Assembly: GCA_002897115.2 (NCBI GenBank)
Contig: BCIH01000008.1
Coordinates: 83,971-147,970, forward strand
DNA length: 64,000 nucleotides
Source of the DNA: Prototheca cutis
Taxonomy: Eukaryota; Chlorophyta; Trebouxiophyceae; Chlorellales; Chlorellaceae
Direction: 5' to 3'
The notes beneath the pieces are model-generated. The model saw nothing but the letters and a program-made list of their open reading frames with translations. It had not been told where the DNA came from and made no database searches. Positions 9,841 to 21,494 of the stretch are shown here, piece by piece. Position numbers and translations under genes: made by a program. Numbering within the stretch: position 1 is the stretch's first letter; each line of letters starts with the position of its first letter.

Positions 9841-12800
9841 TCACATCACGCGGCCTGTCTCGTTATCGATGGTGGCCTCGCGCTGCTCCGGGTCCACACC
9901 CGGCGGAAGGTACCGGAAGCTGTCCAGCGTCGAGACTTGGGTGTGGTCCAGCAAGGCCGCGATGTCAGGGTCGACCGCCGACTCCTTGTGGTAGCCACGT
10001 GCCTTGCGCATCAACTCCTTGGACTCTTTCACCAGCAACTTCATCAGCAGCAAGCCTGTGACACAGATTGTTGGTTTGCTTATCTTTATTAAGAATTCAT
10101 TGGGCTGTTTGTGTTTGCGTGTGGGTACACATGAATGGACGGAGCCCTTAGGGGCCTGCATGCATCTGGGCCCCCAGAATCAGAGCCCCCCATCAGAAAA
10201 AAATAATAAAATAAATAATAGAATAGAATAAAATAAAACCTGATCATAGCATTGACTTCCCAATCCCACAAACGCCGCACCTGCACAGGCGGCGGCGCCG
10301 TAGAGCATGATAAACACGTTATCAAAGCCGCCGGGAAGCTCCGAGATGTACCCCGTCACCATGGGCCCAATGGCAGCGCCCACAGAGCCCATGCCGTCGA
10401 TGATGGCCGTCACTGTCGCCAGCACCTTTTCGTTGCCTGCACATCATTGTTTTGGCATCATTGCACACGGGTTTGGCGGGGGCTGCTCGTCGTACGGGGT
10501 TTGAGATGCTGCTGTCAAATCGTGGCGGCGGGGNTCATGGGTCTCCCATTGGCCTTCCACAGCCAGAGTCCGTGTTCCGCCAAAGCACCAGCAAGTGCCC
10601 CCTCCTAACAACCACCCTCCTGACAACCACCCACCTGTCAAGGATGAGCCCAGGTCGGCTGAGACCGCCGTTGTGATGAGGGCGTAGGGCCCATTCACGA
10701 AAAAGCCCGCTACCATCATCAGAACAACGTTCACTGTGTTGGGGTGGAGCGATGTGTGGGTGGGTGGGGGGAAGAGGGGGCCGCTGAACAACGGAAGGGT
10801 CTCCACGCGTGAGCGCACACATCCCTCCTCCAGAACATGTTGTAGGAATGCATAGGCAATAAGAGACACATGCAACCAACCATTGCCCTGAGCAACAATC
10901 ACACTCCGCTCCCCAACCGCCCCACCTGGGAAGCTGGTGCTGCCAAAGGTGCGGTAGCACCACAGGACGGGGATGGTGAGCCACACGAAGCAGGAAGAAA
11001 CCACGGCTGACGCGCCGGTGACATCAGACAGGTGTCCTGCCAGCGTGCCGCCGAGCACGCCACCCACATCAAACAGGATGGACAGCTGTCCCGCCTCCTG
11101 CACTTGCGGTTTGTTGCTGAGAGGTATGGTCAGCGGTCGACTGAAAAGCATCCTTCACGCGCATGCTCCCACCGCCCCCCCCCCACCACCACCACACATA
11201 CACACACACCCAACCCACCGTGGGGCTGAGATGACGTGACCCGATTTCAGTGGCGTTGATGTAGTAGGGCAGCCAGTACAGAAACGTGTAGGCCACGAGC
11301 TTGCTGAAGAAGAGCGTGAACGCGTACACCGTCACGCCAGGAATGGCCCAGGCGCCAAAGAACCCGGCGCTCACCTATGCAGTCGTTGCAAAGCAGGGCT
11401 ATGTACGGCACTGTTGTCCGGTGGGTTCTGCACAAATCATCTAGTCCCCTGGCTTTCCCATACCGCCTGCCCTGCCGGTAGGAGTGGACTACCAGCAGGC
11501 GTACCAAACAACCTGCCAAATCCCCTCCATTCTCCCTTTCCACCACAGAAGCAGCAGCACCAATGACCCCTCCCCCAACAAAAAAAGAAAAACAGGAACC
11601 TCTGTACCTTGCGTTCGGGCTGGAGGGGCCCTAGCTCATCCTCGATCGTGGGCGCTCGCGCCTTCTCTTCGTCGACGAGGACGAGGGTCGAGCCCATTCC
11701 AAACATGCCATGCCGGGGCGCGGGCCGCACAGAGTGGTGCTGCGCCAGCTTGGCCGCCACATGGGCTGGCACCAACGATCCGCCTGCACCTCGCTGGCGA
11801 TCCGTCATGGCCGTCAAGTGCCGCCGCAGGTAGTCTCGAGCATCGTCGCCCAAATCAGAGCCAAATGAACGCTCCGAGCGTGGCGTCTCCGCCTGTGACG
11901 CAGCCTGCGCATTTGTTGGGTGGGGGTGGTGTCCATTTAGGGAGGGGAGACGGCATTGACTCGTCCAACTGTTCCTTTTGGGAACGGAGACTGACGACGA
12001 AGAGGGTGCCTTGGGGTCGTTGCCAGCAGGCATACCGATCGCACTTGACTGGAATCAGCACACCGGGGACAAAAAAGGGCCTTGTTGGCCATGCACTGCC
12101 TCTCTCACCATGCTACCGACCACTGAGCCCGACTGGGGGAGGAACCCAATGTCCTGTGGCTCCACCACCAGGAAGGAGAAGATGATGAAGCCTGGCATGT
12201 GTGTGGGGGGGGGGGGGGGGGGNNNNNNNNNNNNGGGAAGAAGGGGGAGTCTACAAATGCTCATCGTCACAGCAAAACTGTGCTGAGCTGGACCACCATG
12301 CTGCCCATGTACCCCCCTCTTCAATACCCAACCAGCGCCACGCCATCCAAAACCCACCCATGCCGACGATCAGAAAACCGGGGACAAGGAAGGCCCAGCC
12401 CCAGCCGTAGCGGAGCATGTAGGCCGACAGCAGCGAACCCGTAATGTTTCCTGGCCATGCCGTGGGTGGGTGGGAGTCGATGCATGGCGGCTGCTGACGA
12501 TGCTTTGTCGGCGCAGGTGATGCAGGCGACGGAATAGCTGACAGAAGACACATGCGGGACAGCATGGCAAACAAACAGCCTCCTCCACGTACCGACAGAG
12601 GTGTGGGCATTCCAGACGCCCATGATGAGGCCACGCTTGCCCTTGCCAAACCAGTTGGCCATCACACTGACCACGCTGGGCCACCCCGTAGCCTGCAGCA
12701 GTCCTGCAAGACGATGGCGTTGATTGTAAGCGGGTGTTATGCTGCGGCTGGGATGGCAATGCACCAGAGGCCTCCTGAACCCAACCAGGTTCTGCATTCA

Positions 12801-14252
12801 AAAAGGGAACTGATCCTGAACACCCCCCCTCACCTCCAACGATTTGCACGGCAATAAAGTAGGCCAGGACATGGATTTCAAAAAAGTATGCCAGACCCAT
12901 CAGACAGACACAGGCTCCGCTGCCGATCATGCCACCTGGAGTTTGGAGTGTGAGTTGTGGTGGGAAGGTGGGATGAGTCATCATTTTCAGATGCAAGCTG
13001 TGTGCATGGGACACATGCGCTCGCATCCATGCGCTCGTCAACCGAGGCATAGCCGTGTCCCAGCCCCCACACCACTCTCTTCAAAATCCTGCCTGTGAGA
13101 AAGTAGCGGAGGTCCACGCGGTCCCCGACGTGCCCGGCCACAAACATGCTCACTGCAGTTGATGGAGGGGTTGGAGTGCGTGTGAGCCGGAGCATGTGTC
13201 AGAGGGGAGCACTATCCATGCTCCAAGGCAGTAGCACGGGGCGCCATCACACCCGTCTGAAGAACCGGCATGAAGGGCCAACAGGGCGTCCCTCACCACA
13301 CACCGGCATAGGCAGCCAAGAACGAGAGATCCAGGGCCCCCAGCAGGGCATTGCCCTTGGCAGGGTCGTTGAATGGCGCCCAACCGCCTGCAACCGTCCC
13401 ATTCCCTATGCCAAACGCTGCATTGATTGGGTCATGGTGATGCATTGTCCAGCATGTGTTCCGGAAAGGAGCTGTTTTCCTTCGAGGGGAGCAACAACTC
13501 CGTTGCCGAAGAAGCGCGTCCCCTCTTGGCAATCGACTGCCTCCCAATCATCCAGCCAGCCAGCGCATGACCCGCCTGCCCGGCGTGCGTGCATGCACCA
13601 GTGATAAGCACCCAGGAACACACCCTTTGAGAATCAACCAGAAACGCAGCAAACTCGACACACAAGCCACGCCTTCATGGTGGTGAATCTCGCCGGCATG
13701 CGCCGCGCCTGACCCTCCGTGCAGCACCGACTTGACAATGGACGGCGGCTTTCGGGATGCGTGGTACGCCGTATAGCACAGGAACGTCAGGCCCAGGACG
13801 ATAAAGCGGTTTACCTGGGAGTGGGGGAGCAGGAAACTGTGAGCGGAGCAGGGCGAGCGGAAGAGAGCAAGGCCGTGGCATCCAGCAACCGCACACACAG
13901 GCACAGGCAAAACAACCGAGCTCAGTACCTTGAGGGAGAATCCTCGGCCACCCGTGGCCTTTTCCAGCAGGCGATAGCCCCAGGGGGCGGAGTATCCAAA
14001 GGGGTCCATGCCCTGCCTTCCCTCTGGTGGCCCGAGCGGCTCTACGTCCCCGGTGGAGGTGCCGACCGTCGTCTCAAAGGCCACGAGCCTCCTGCGCCGG
14101 CCCTCTGATACCTGGACAGGCTCCGCACTGGTCCCGTCGGCCCGGATCCCGGGATCTTGTCGGAGGTTGCTTTTGAGTCGCTGGCCTTCCGTAGCCGCCG
14201 CCGCCGCAGCCGCCGCTGGTGGCTCGCTGGTGGAGGGACCCTGGTCGTCCAA
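9841..14252 (-). CDS. SLC37-type sugar-phosphate / glycerol-3-phosphate transporter (MFS)
   Basis: Fourteen minus-strand exons: 13929-14252, ~13664-13814, 13304-13387, 13093-13152, 12834-12935, 12593-12703, 12358-12450, 12109-12191, 11608-12048, 11241-11374, 10926-11116, 10635-10733, 10257-10436 and 9841-10055. This gives about 755 aa, with all phases consistent. Family blocks include [80 protein letters not shown] with [26 protein letters not shown] and [15 protein letters not shown]. It should exchange a phosphorylated C3 or hexose compound across an inner membrane; the exact substrate is unknown. The protein is longer than usual (about 500 aa) because of a 108-codon hydrophilic N-terminus and a 147-codon central exon forming the loop between the two halves. 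Exon 4 uses a GC donor. The end of exon 2 is the least certain junction. Confidence 0.9.
10534..10534. other. Ambiguous base
   Basis: A single N lies in an intron of the SLC37-type gene, next to a run of G. Confidence 0.99.
12205..12234. repeat. Poly-G run ending in an assembly gap (12 N)
   Basis: There are eighteen G followed by twelve N at 12223-12234. On the gene strand this is poly-C just upstream of the acceptor of SLC37 exon 8, so it probably serves as the polypyrimidine tract. Its true length is unknown. Confidence 0.9.
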
Positions 14253-15136
14253 GTTGCCACCAGAGGGAGCACGTGGCGATAAAACGCCCCGTGCAGATCC
14301 CCTAATCTATGCCTCGCGCTGCAGCGACACACAAGGGCAAGCGTCATGCCTATTTCTGTTGGCGGCTCTAATGACAGCCCCGTGGACCACCCACATGGAC
14401 CAGCAGGCACGAGCGGTAGCCGCAAGACCGGGGGACGCATGGCTCATGAGACGATCGTACCTGCTGGTGAAAGACTGCTGATGCCACGACCGTGCTCAGC
14501 TCATCTACCTGAGAGGCGACAGGGCGTGGGAGATCTCACGGGCAGGGCGTGCTTGGCCGACGTGCCCGAAGCATGCGCCGGGAACTGCCCCGATCAGGCC
14601 CGAATGCCCAGATGCCCATTCCATGGAGCCCGATCTTCCATGCAACATACACAACAGCGTCAAAGAACGCGGAGCCGGCACCCTCGAGCGGCACAGCTGC
14701 CGCATTCCAGCATGGGGCTCGCCTTCTCCCCACAACCCAGCCCAACACTCCACGACCGGCAGACGCCTCTGCTCACACACCGGCCCCAAACAAACACTCA
14801 CTGCTCGATATCATGAAAATCAGCATGATAGGGACGAATGGGCGGGCAGCTGAGCGTGGGACCAAAGCATATTGGGCCGAGGAGCCCTACCAAGCGGGCG
14901 ACCGACTGGCACTTCGCACGGCAGGTCCCGTGGCGATCAATTGTCGCCGCGGCAGGCCGCGGGCTCAGTCGAGGGTTTCTCCACAAGGATCCCAACAACT
15001 CACACTCAGAATGATGACGTATCGAAGAGTATTGGATAATATCAGAATATATCTGTGATTTCCTTCTTGACCTGCATTTGCTGGACTTGTCACTGGCGGC
15101 GCCGACAGTCTGTTCCGATTTCCCGACACAGCAGCA
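14253..15136. promoter_or_regulatory. Divergent promoter region, SLC37-type transporter / sarcosine oxidase
   Basis: These 884 bp lie between two start codons on opposite strands. Open frames on both strands are arginine/serine-rich and lack domains. An AT-richer patch sits near 15000-15060, just upstream of the plus-strand start. Confidence 0.45.
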
Positions 15137-17597
15137 ATGGCCGAATACGACGTCATCGTGGTCGGGGCGGGTGGCACCATGGGCTCCAACGCCATGCTGC
15201 ATCTGGCCAAGGCCGGCGCCAAGGTAGGATCACGATCGCGCGCGACATTGGCGCTTGGCCGGCCGCCTGTCTGGTGGGGTTTTGAGCAACTTGTCCGTCC
15301 GGACTTGGAGAGAGGGCTCCTGACTCAGATGAGAGTTGCCTCCTCAGCATTGATGCTCGCACTCCCCAGAACCCCATGTGCTTGGCATGAAACCTGTCAG
15401 CTGTGGTAATGGGCGTAGCTGAAGATGCTTAGGGTGTCCTCTTACCCCTCTCCCCAAAACATGAGCACACAAATATTCAGGTGCTTGGGCTGGAGGCCCA
15501 GGCCGAGACCCCGCATGTCTGGGGCTCCCACCATGGCCTCACACGCATTATCCGCCTTGCCTACGCGGAGCATCCGTCATACGTGCCGCTGCTGCGCAGG
15601 GCGTACAAGCTGTGGGACGATCTGGAGCGAGAGAGCACCAAGGTCAGCTTTGGGGTTATCATCGCGTGGACACAGCTGGGTGTTTCGGTTGGACGCATGG
15701 TGGCTGTATGAAAGAGAATCACCCTGTTCTCCTCTGCCGTTTCACAGAAGCTGCTGACGACCACAGGCTGCATCAACATGTGTGAGGCCGGCAAACCTGG
15801 TGGGTGTGCCACAGGGGCTCTGGAGTCGGCCAAGCTGCATGGCCTGGAGCACACAGAACTGACCCCGGCACAGACGCGTGAGCAGTTCCCAGGATACTGC
15901 CCGCCCGATACCTTTGCGGTGCGCTGGCTTGCCGGATGGGTCTTATGGTTTTGGGGCGCGGGATGGTGTGGTGGGTGTCCTGGATGAGAACGTGAGGGAT
16001 GGAGCTGTGACAGCGCACGTTTTATTTCTGTTGTGCCGAGGGCTCAGGCATCACGGATTTGCTATGAGAGGATGGTGGGCAGGGGCGTCGGGGTTGGCGA
16101 CCGTTCTTTGCACCCTTGCACCGCCACGATCACTGCCTTGGGCCCCCAACTCTGGACCCCCAACCGACCTGCTGTCCAGGTGGTGCATGAGAGCTGTGGT
16201 GGCGTGCTCTGCCCAGAGGCATGCATCGAGGCTGCCATCACCGCTGCTGTCGCGGCAGGGGCCAAGCTGGAGACTGGCGCCGCGGTTTCTTCTTGGAGTG
16301 TGGGAGCTGATGGGACTGTCACCGTGCAGACCAAGGCGGGCAAGAGCTTTACTTCCAGGAAGCTCGTTTTGGCCGCAGGCGCCTGGATGCCGGTGCTCGT
16401 ACCGGAACTCAAGGTAGTGGCACGGGCTGGGTGTTGTCGCTGTCCTAGGGAATGGAATGCAGGCCTGGGTGGCTCGGCATCGCACTGGGTGCATGAGGCC
16501 CGTGCACACGCAGGGCTGCTGGCATGTATCTGCCCCAGCGCACAACATCATCAAAATCTATTTCACAGGACTTTCTGGTGGTGGAGCGGCAAGTGGTGGG
16601 CTGGTTTGAGGTGCAAAAGGACCCCGAGAACTTTGATCCCTCTCGGTTCCCGGTCGTGGTCCTGGACGACGAGAATGGGTGGGTTATGTAGTGGGGGACT
16701 GGCACGAGTCGTGTGGTGTTGAGATGAGGCGATGGGGATGAGGCAAGGGCTGCATGGTTCCACACAATTGCCTGGGATCCTGCGAGAAAAAGGCGGCATG
16801 TGGTCGTTACCACAGGTGCTCATCTCTTTCTGGTCGTCACCACGAAGCTCCCATGCGTGTACGCCATTGCAGGATGTTTTACGGTGCGAATGAGGAGCAG
16901 TGCGATGTCTGGGCCGGAGGAAGCTGCGCACTCGTGCACTCCAGCACGGTCATGTGGATGGCTTGCTTGGGCAATGGAGGGTCTTGTGCATGCTCCCGTG
17001 ACTGCAGATACCAGGCCAGCCATCGAGCGATTGCACCACCCACCACTGCTGTCGATAATCCACAAAGCCCACATACCCCTCCACTCACCCCCTCCCAAAC
17101 AAGCACAGCCTTCCCTGGCGACGAACATGGGTTCAAGATTGGAAAGATGCATCACCGCAAGCAGCGCACTGATCCGGACGCTCTGGACCGGGCAGTCACG
17201 CCCGAGGACGAGGCCACCCTCCGGGTAACCGTGGAGCGCTACTTCCCAGATGCCGGTGGCAGGATGACCCACTCTGCGGTCTGCATGTTCACAAACACCC
17301 CCGATGAAGATTTCCTCGTGGACCTGCACCCCAAGCACAGCCAGGTTTGTTGGGCAGAGGGGTGGTGGGTGTGGGATTGGACCTCGGCGGCCTTGGTGCA
17401 GCAGCGACCCCCCCACACACAACAACACACAGGTGGTGCTGTGCTCGGCCTGCTCCGGCCACGGTTTCAAGTTTGGCAGCGTGATGGGCGAGATCCTCAA
17501 GGACCTGGCTCTCAAGGGCGAGACGCCACTGGACATCGAGTTCCTGCGGTTCAACCCGGAGCGCAAGGGCCACGCTGAGGTGCTGGCCAAGTTTTAA
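15137..17597 (+). CDS. Monomeric sarcosine oxidase / L-pipecolate oxidase family flavoenzyme
   Basis: Eight exons: 15137-15223, 15481-15642, 15748-15918, 16180-16413, 16569-16678, 16873-16883 (11 nt), 17109-17344 and 17433-17597. The 391 aa match the family (about 390). The enzyme oxidises N-methyl or cyclic amino acids using covalently bound FAD and O2, giving H2O2. Visible features: an N-terminal Rossmann loop [20 protein letters not shown]; the flavin segment [37 protein letters not shown], holding the Cys that carries the 8-alpha-S-cysteinyl flavin in MSOX and PIPOX; and [20 protein letters not shown] near the C-terminus. The 11-nt exon is needed to turn DENG into the family-like DENGMFYAFPG. 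Animal PIPOX ends in a peroxisomal PTS1, but this protein ends in AKF, so a peroxisomal location is not supported by its C-terminus. Confidence 0.92.
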
Positions 17598-17858
17598 GGC
17601 TGGCTTTTTCTATGGTTCTGCCGCCTGCTGCTGGGCGGGCAGGGGTTGCTCCATTTGTTTGTTCTCAACAAGACGTCCAACTCTGGGGACCCAGCTGTAT
17701 ATGCGTGCCGGTGTTTCTGGTGTCATGGTCACGTCCGCAGACGAGTGTCGTGTGATATTGACAGCACCACTCAGCGGCGCACAGAGTCTGTAGAGAAAAG
17801 GGCCAGATCCGGTGCAAATTTGTGGTTGGTTGCATGCGAAAGAAAGAAGTGCGCCGAT

Positions 17859-19987
17859 TCACGAGGAGATCTTGAGTGTCTTGGGCTTGGCGCTGTTTCG
17901 AGAACCTGTCCGTTTCCGCTTCGAGTCGATGGGCAGGCGAAACTTTTTCACAGCGGGCACGGGCTCGGACCGGGCCTCTTCCTCCTCGCTTTGCTCGCCC
18001 TCCGACGGCACTGCTGATGCCTCCTCGGCTCTCGCGGCCACCTGTCCCGTAGCCTCAGGCCCTGGCGCTGCAGCCACGAAATGGCAACCTGGATTGGTGC
18101 AAAGCGTTGTGTTGAGGCTTTGCTGCTGGAGCCGGACGATGCCCTGGCACGATCTGCACACTAATCCGCCGCCATCATCATCGCCGCAATGCATGCCAAA
18201 GAGAAACCAGTCTCCAATAAGATCTCCCTGCCAGTCTAGCAACCAGCTGCAACAAACTCCTGCACACCTGTCAGTTGGCTCTTGAGGTAGATCCGGGCGA
18301 GAAGCTGCCGGGAACCCGTGGAGTGCAGCCGGAGCATCCTGTCAAGTCCCACGGAGGCCAGCACGGGCTGGGACGGGTGCAGCCTCAGGCAGCGCACAGA
18401 CCCTGTCGGGACCGAATGGAAGGAGTAATTTAATCACGCATGACTGTGTTGTGCACAGAACTACATTTGTAACAAGGAAAAAAGAGCCATCTGCTCTGTC
18501 ATCGACCGACCACCCGCCTCCCACCCAGCCACACGGAGCCCTGCCTGCGGAGCCCTTGACGCCGCCCAGAAGCCCGCCGTCAGCCAGCTGCATTGCCGCC
18601 ACCTGCCCAACGCCATTTGCCACCCAGAACCGCGACGCTGTTAATGAGGGCGGAGAATTAGGCATGTAGCGGTGAACGTACAAGCATTGTGTGGTGGCGG
18701 AAGGCGACCGGTCAGTCAACCGCCTGTCGGCGAACAGGGCCCAATTTCACAGCCATCGCATGAAACAAATACAAAGACTGTCACCCTGTCAAGCAAATAC
18801 GAATAGCATCAAAGCCTTTCAATCGCACCTGCTTCCTCTGCCGCCAGGGCTGTGATCCGGGTCTCGCCCCAGGAGACTTCGACCTTGGGCTTCTTGCCAT
18901 GCAAGCTATCGTACAGCCGGATCTTGTGATGCCCTGTTCCGACCAGCAGCCTCAGCGTCGGTGCAGCACCATCGTCAGCGCCCTCTGCCGCCGCCCCATT
19001 CCTCAAAAACGACACTGCCGTGTTCCAGGGCCGGTCATGGAGACCCGTTCGGTTGGGTTTGCCGCCTCTTGCCGCAAAAACAATCTCGCCATCCTCAACC
19101 TTGTGAACCCTCAGCTCCGTGCCCTGACCACCAATGGCTATGTACTGCTGGCTCTCATCCAGAGCCTGAAATGCGTGGATCGGGGCATGGCAATCGTCGG
19201 GTTTTGATTTGTCAGAGCATGCCCGTTTCAAGCATGCACGGTATAACATGCAATCGCCATCCACCCCTCCTCCCGCACCGTGCAGATGACTTCTTTGCAG
19301 GGCGTGTTCCATTTCCAGCATTCCTCCCAGACATTGTCTCCGGTTTGCCGGAAACCACGCACAAGGCCAGACTCTGTCACTGCCAGCACCGTCGTTTGTT
19401 TCCGACCGGTAGTCCCCTCTTCAGCCTGGCTGGCAACATGCACACCACGCACGGCGTCCTTGCCGTCCCCCGGGCATACAACAGCTGTCACCACCCCGGT
19501 TCGGGCGTTGAGGCATGCCACCTCGCCGCTGCTGCGCCCCGTCACGACCAGCACGTCGGGGGTGGAGCCATCAGACCCTGCCAGGACAGCGCTGCTGGTG
19601 ATGTGCCTGGAGGCACTGATGGGTCCCCTGGAATCGGTGCAGTGACAGAGGAGTTGATGGGTACTTGTTATGCTGTAAACGACCCCGTCATGAAGATGAT
19701 GACAAAGAGATTGACAGCAGCCTCAGCTTTGGACCCTCCAACTATTCCAAGGCTCTTTCTCCTCCACACCCCTCACCACGAGGAGGCGATGGTCGTCGCG
19801 GTAGACGGCGCCTGCTTGACGTCGATGACTGCAAAAGAAAGCACATATTGTAAACTCTGAATGACAAGCATTGTGCATAAAAGCACGACTGAAAAGCATA
19901 CCGGACCGCCACACGGCACCCACCTTTCACTACTCCTATCTCGTCGGTCACCAACACAGCGTACGGCGCGAGGTCCTCCCTTTCCAT
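17859..19987 (-). CDS. NSA1: Ribosome biogenesis WD-repeat protein NSA1 / WDR74
   Basis: Seven minus-strand exons: 19924-19987, 19777-19828, 19279-19627, 18829-19165, 18545-18637, 18268-18402 and 17859-18088. This gives 419 aa with consistent phases; exon 5 ends in a GC donor. NSA1/WDR74 joins nucleolar pre-60S particles and is released by a AAA ATPase. Visible features: a beta-propeller beginning SGEVACLNARTGVV; AIGGQGTELRVHKVEDGEIV; LRLLVGTGHHKIRLYDS; and the diagnostic end LHPSQPVLASVGLDRMLRLH with RIYLKSQLT. An acidic then basic tail (SEEEEARSEP, KRKRTGSR) looks like a nucleolar localisation region. The gene is head-to-head with NOP53. Confidence 0.88.
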
Positions 19988-20203
19988 CGCGACACAGTGT
20001 ATATATTACATGCACATATGAATGATATAATGCAGACGTTCCAAGGACAGAACCACCCCCCTTGCCTGGCCATGGACGCATGTCAACGAATACCGGGATG
20101 TGCGCCGTGCGACCGCGCCCTGGCTCAAAATCCTCGGGGAACAGCATATGCATGGGCCACGAAATGGCCCTCGAGCACAGAGCGGATCCACTAATGTTCA
20201 GCC
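19988..20203. promoter_or_regulatory. Short bidirectional promoter, NSA1 / NOP53
   Basis: Only 216 bp separate the start codons of two 60S assembly factor genes on opposite strands. The segment contains an AT-rich core around 19997-20035 with a TATATATT-like stretch. Confidence 0.6.
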
Positions 20204-21433
20204 ATGGGACGAAAAAAGCTTGGAGTAAAGAGCCGCTCTGCGCAAAAGGGCAAGAAGGCCTGGCGCCGTATCAACACAGACGACGTGCGGAGGGCTCAGA
20301 CTGTAGTGTTGCCCAGGGGTTCATTGGGGTGTTCCAACGAAGGCTGTTGCAAGATGATTAGCACCATATACACCCCAAACATGCAGTTGAATGAGAGTCT
20401 AGCGGAGAAATCGCGGGATGAGAGGCAGGGACTGGACTTTGAGAGGGTACCAGACGCCGACCTCTTCTATGTGGACAAGGTGGGGAGCCTTTTTAGTGTG
20501 GGGTATATTGTGTTGGCCAATCTTTGGAGCAATGCACCTGCGGCGGTACCCCTACTCTGGACAATGCATCTATGGTATAGAGCAGAAACAAGGACAGGGC
20601 TCTTGACAGTATCTTCTCCAAGAGGGAGTCCTTGATGCTCTGTCCGCTCCATCCACAGGGTTTGGATGACAAGGCCCCAGCGGCAGTGGCCCCAGCAGCA
20701 GTGGCCCCAGCGGCAGCCACAGCAGCTGCAGCCAAACCCGTGACAAAGAAAGAAGCGGCAAGGGCTCGGACTCTGAGGTCTGAGGCCATCCTCGAAGCAG
20801 CACACAAGGCACGGCCCGTGGCCGCCGCCAACCCCCGGGCCAAGAAGGAAAGCAAGAATGGTGCGTCGGTTGCGGTGCATGTCCTGCCTGACAAGAGCAA
20901 GGGGCTCGCTGTTGTGGCGTCCAAGACGAAGACCAAGACCAAGCGGACCAAAGAGCCCTCGGGGTTATATGATCTTTGGGCAACTGCTCCGGGACCAGCG
21001 GCGAGGCGGCGGGAGCCTGTCATCGAGGTCCAGACACCGGCGGTGGTGGTCGATGGGCCGGGCTGCTCCTTCAACCCCGACCCCACCCTGCACAGCGAAG
21101 CTGTTGCCGAAGCGGTGGCCGCTGAGATGAAGAAGATCAATGCCAAGGTGGTTGTGTTTTGCAGGAAATATGAAGAGGGGGTGGTGGGTTACGTGGTGAC
21201 ATGGACTGAGGATGGAGCCAAAGGTCTCATATGTGATGGCATGCAGATTCCAAACAAACCTCTGCTGCTTCTCTTCCAGGATGTGATGCCTGTGGCACCA
21301 GCGACGACTGTGGATTATGATGTGGATGATGACGAGCTGGCCATGCTTCAAGTGGATGAGCCTGAGAGTGAGGATGAATCCGAGCCTGAGCCTGAGGAGG
21401 GTGGGGAGTGGGCATCCAAGAGCCTCAAGCCAC

Positions 21434-21494
<61 letters not shown>

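Noticed and set aside
19742..20153. Minus-strand frames overlapping the NSA1 first exons as independent genes
   Set aside because: They contain the real NSA1 exons 1 and 2 joined to intron sequence, and splicing explains them.
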